From Spirochaetaceae bacterium (GTDB lineage Bacteria > Spirochaetota > Spirochaetia > SZUA-6 > Bin103), in assembly GCA_026710565.1 (NCBI GenBank), contig JAPOQV010000056.1, forward strand, positions 1 through 6,533: 6,533 bases of DNA. Reading direction: 5' to 3'. The notes below the pieces were generated by a model. The model had not been told where the DNA came from and ran no database searches. It saw only the letters and a list, made by a program, of their open reading frames with translations. The translations under genes and the position numbers were made by a program. Positions within the stretch are counted from its first letter, which is position 1, and every line of letters begins with the position of its first letter. Shown piece after piece: positions 6,132 through 6,533 of this stretch.

Positions 6132-6401
6132 TCACTCCAGGCTCCAGGCGACGGCCCCGGGCACTCGATCCCGGCTTGCAGGCCGATCAGTCTTCTCTGC
6201 TGCTCCGATCGGAGAGCCGGAACAGGGGGCTACGAACCCGCGCGGCTCACGAGGGCCAAAGAGGTCGGCGGTCGTAGCGCAGTCCACGGTCCACTCCCCG
6301 GCTTCGGCGAGGCGGTGCAGCAGCACCCTGTGCCGTTCGATGCCCTGTTCAAGGATTTCCGGTCCCCAGCGATCGATCTTCTCCGCCAACACTGCGCTCA
6401 C
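6132..6401 (-). pseudogene. Probable remnant of an Rpn/PD-(D/E)XK transposase-nuclease family protein, C-terminal end
   Basis: The frame reads VLAEKIDRWGPEILEQGIER (residues 4-23), then LLHRLAEAGEWTVDCATTADLF. Rpn-type proteins commonly end with a 'MLAERIxxWxxEx(x)xxG' helix, a 'LLxRLxxxRFG' segment of some 30 residues, and a final 'A-x-x-GEW-I-V-(D/E)-CAT-x-x-(D/E)-LL'. Here the middle segment is absent, so LLHRLAEA joins directly to GEWTVDCAT, as if a deletion had occurred between two similar 'RLAEA' coding stretches; this is inference. The N-terminal nuclease domain is missing: the same frame meets TAA at 6428-6426. A GTG at 6401 with GAGG only two bases before it is the best start, and may still be used. 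The last 40 residues resemble nothing known to me. Its stop is three bases before the next gene. Confidence 0.45.
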
Positions 6402-6440
6402 GTCCTCTAACTTACTAGCCCAAGTTTAACGGCAGTGGGG

Positions 6441-6467
6441 GTGATTTCTCGGGGTTGGAGTGATTTC
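6441..6467 (+). repeat. Short direct repeat GTGATTTC, 19-bp period
   Basis: GTGATTTC occurs at 6441-6448 and again at 6460-6467, in a gene-free, lower-GC stretch at the right edge (6426-6533). The two copies are similarly spaced to tandem binding sites or iterons, but two copies of 8 bp prove little. Nothing else was identified in this edge region. Confidence 0.3.
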
Positions 6468-6533
6468 CGCGAATCTATGGGGGGCTCTGACTCCAAAAGG
6501 GCTGAATTCTTCGATGTAGTGCCATAATTGTCG

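Noticed and set aside
5727..6410. Plus-strand open frames opposite the 296-residue gene and the remnant
   Set aside because: No start signals or family-like motifs were seen, whereas the minus-strand gene has a ribosome binding site and a natural C-terminal region.
1..6533. CRISPR array, tRNA or rRNA genes, complete insertion sequence
   Set aside because: No regularly spaced repeats, no cloverleaf-like segments and no intact transposase were found on either strand.

Overview
The window looks like a piece of a high-GC chromosome from a Gram-negative-type (diderm) environmental bacterium. By-eye counts on single sequence lines give about 72% GC in the left part. The transporter's solute-binding protein carries a plain Sec signal peptide with no lipobox cysteine, which fits export to a periplasm better than anchoring on a Gram-positive membrane. 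No marker gene allows a finer placement; an uncultured carbohydrate user is a reasonable guess and no more.

Left half (1 to about 3950): a carbohydrate-uptake locus. On the minus strand, read right to left, are a family 1 extracellular solute-binding protein (2223 to 1012), a MalF/UgpA-type permease (955 to 59) and possibly the first codons of a second, MalG-type permease running off the left edge. A divergent gene (2386 to 3948, plus strand) encodes a cytoplasmic protein of the five-bladed beta-propeller glycoside-hydrolase-like group. A 162-bp divergent intergenic region holds two good ribosome binding sites, a perfect 7-bp palindrome and a possible promoter for the transporter. The simplest model is that the transporter imports an oligosaccharide or glycoside and the propeller protein acts on it inside the cell. 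No ATPase and no regulator lie in the window.

Middle (3957 to 4417): a Phd/YefM-type antitoxin gene follows the propeller gene after 8 bp, with no recognisable toxin next to it. The 158 bp after it hold only possible gene remnants.

Right half (4418 to 6533): three minus-strand reading frames of different composition. Base composition falls to about 48-52% GC in an HNH endonuclease gene with an ORF6C-like C-terminal segment (5116 to 4418), and is intermediate (about 63% in one line) in an uncharacterised gene with DUF2971-like features (6128 to 5238). Just upstream is what appears to be the shortened C-terminal end of an Rpn/PD-(D/E)XK transposase-nuclease-type protein (6401 to 6132). This half reads as an accessory patch: an orphan antitoxin, a low-GC nuclease, an unknown gene and a decayed nuclease relative.

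No wholly new system can be demonstrated from sequence alone. The points most worth following are the uncharacterised propeller protein paired with the transporter, the HNH-ORF6C architecture on low-GC DNA, and the unknown 296-residue gene coupled to a decayed nuclease frame.
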